23,936 nucleotides of DNA. Source: Gammaproteobacteria bacterium UBA6968. Its GTDB lineage: Bacteria > Pseudomonadota > Gammaproteobacteria > Pseudomonadales > Azotimanducaceae. Under the pieces are notes generated by a model. The model did not search any database, was not told the origin of the DNA, and worked only from the letters and a program-made list of their open reading frames with translations. The stretch's first letter is position 1, and every line of letters begins with the position of its first letter. This document shows, one piece after another, positions 23,924 through 23,936 of this stretch. A program made the position numbers and the translations under genes. Location: NCBI GenBank assembly GCA_002450255.1, contig DJYW01000156.1, forward strand, positions 1-23,936, in the 5' to 3' direction.

Positions 23924-23936
23924 GACCTTAGACCTT
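23923..23936. repeat. Tandem AGACCTT at the window edge
   Basis: AGACCTT occurs twice in tandem (23923-23929, 23930-23936), overlapping the acyltransferase stop and running to the window edge. It may be part of a longer array beyond the window. Confidence 0.3.

Overview
The window looks like ordinary chromosome from a free-living, probably marine, Gammaproteobacterium. This is inferred from gene content: a paired acyl-CoA dehydrogenase operon, an LLM flavin/F420-type oxidoreductase, a DUF2970 protein, an SNHRDIVLD-type acyltransferase and a TauD-family dioxygenase. Together these resemble the Cellvibrionales/Halieaceae/Spongiibacteraceae type of genome, but I ran no search. Coding density is high, GC is moderate, and there is no tRNA, rRNA, IS element, phage gene or CRISPR array. 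No gene-free stretch exceeds about 300 bases; the longest is 8884-9179.

Layout. (1) 1-2191: a TauD/TfdA dioxygenase and an LLM oxidoreductase, both + strand, each preceded by a similar 13-base motif. (2) 2199-4757: a minus-strand exported TPR protein, diverging from a plus-strand pair (exported NTF2-like protein plus a DUF7832-like protein), then a GNAT acetyltransferase. (3) 4764-8586: an amino-sugar module made of a cytosolic GH20 hexosaminidase overlapping an N-acetylhexosamine kinase-like gene, with a divergent KdsD-like sugar-phosphate isomerase lacking CBS domains. (4) 8590-11589: a DUF2970 membrane protein, a lipoprotein with a TonB C-terminal fold, a YiiD-type thioesterase and an exported M20D amidohydrolase. 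(5) 11794-14682: glutamine-dependent NAD+ synthetase (nadE) followed by an exported metallo-beta-lactamase-fold protein whose metal ligands are largely replaced. (6) 14816-17225: two adjacent acyl-CoA dehydrogenases with complementary missing motifs, closed by a strong terminator. (7) 17436-21699: a minus-strand series: SDR, small membrane protein, HAD phosphatase, an orphan, MOSC protein, thioredoxin-type arsenate reductase, PPOX flavoprotein. (8) 21800-23923: a TSUP permease and a PlsC-like acyltransferase.

How they fit together. Region 3 reads as intracellular release of N-acetylhexosamine, 1-phosphorylation and sugar-phosphate handling. Region 6 reads as one heteromeric (alpha2beta2-type) acyl-CoA dehydrogenase split over two genes. 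The remaining genes are mostly independent housekeeping or accessory enzymes. Several starts were moved using ribosome-binding sites (TPR, DUF2970, orphan, arsC, SDR) or N-terminal fit (LLM, acyltransferase). I found no convincing wholly new system. The best leads are the acyl-CoA dehydrogenase pair, the metal-site-degenerate MBL protein downstream of nadE, and the amino-sugar module.
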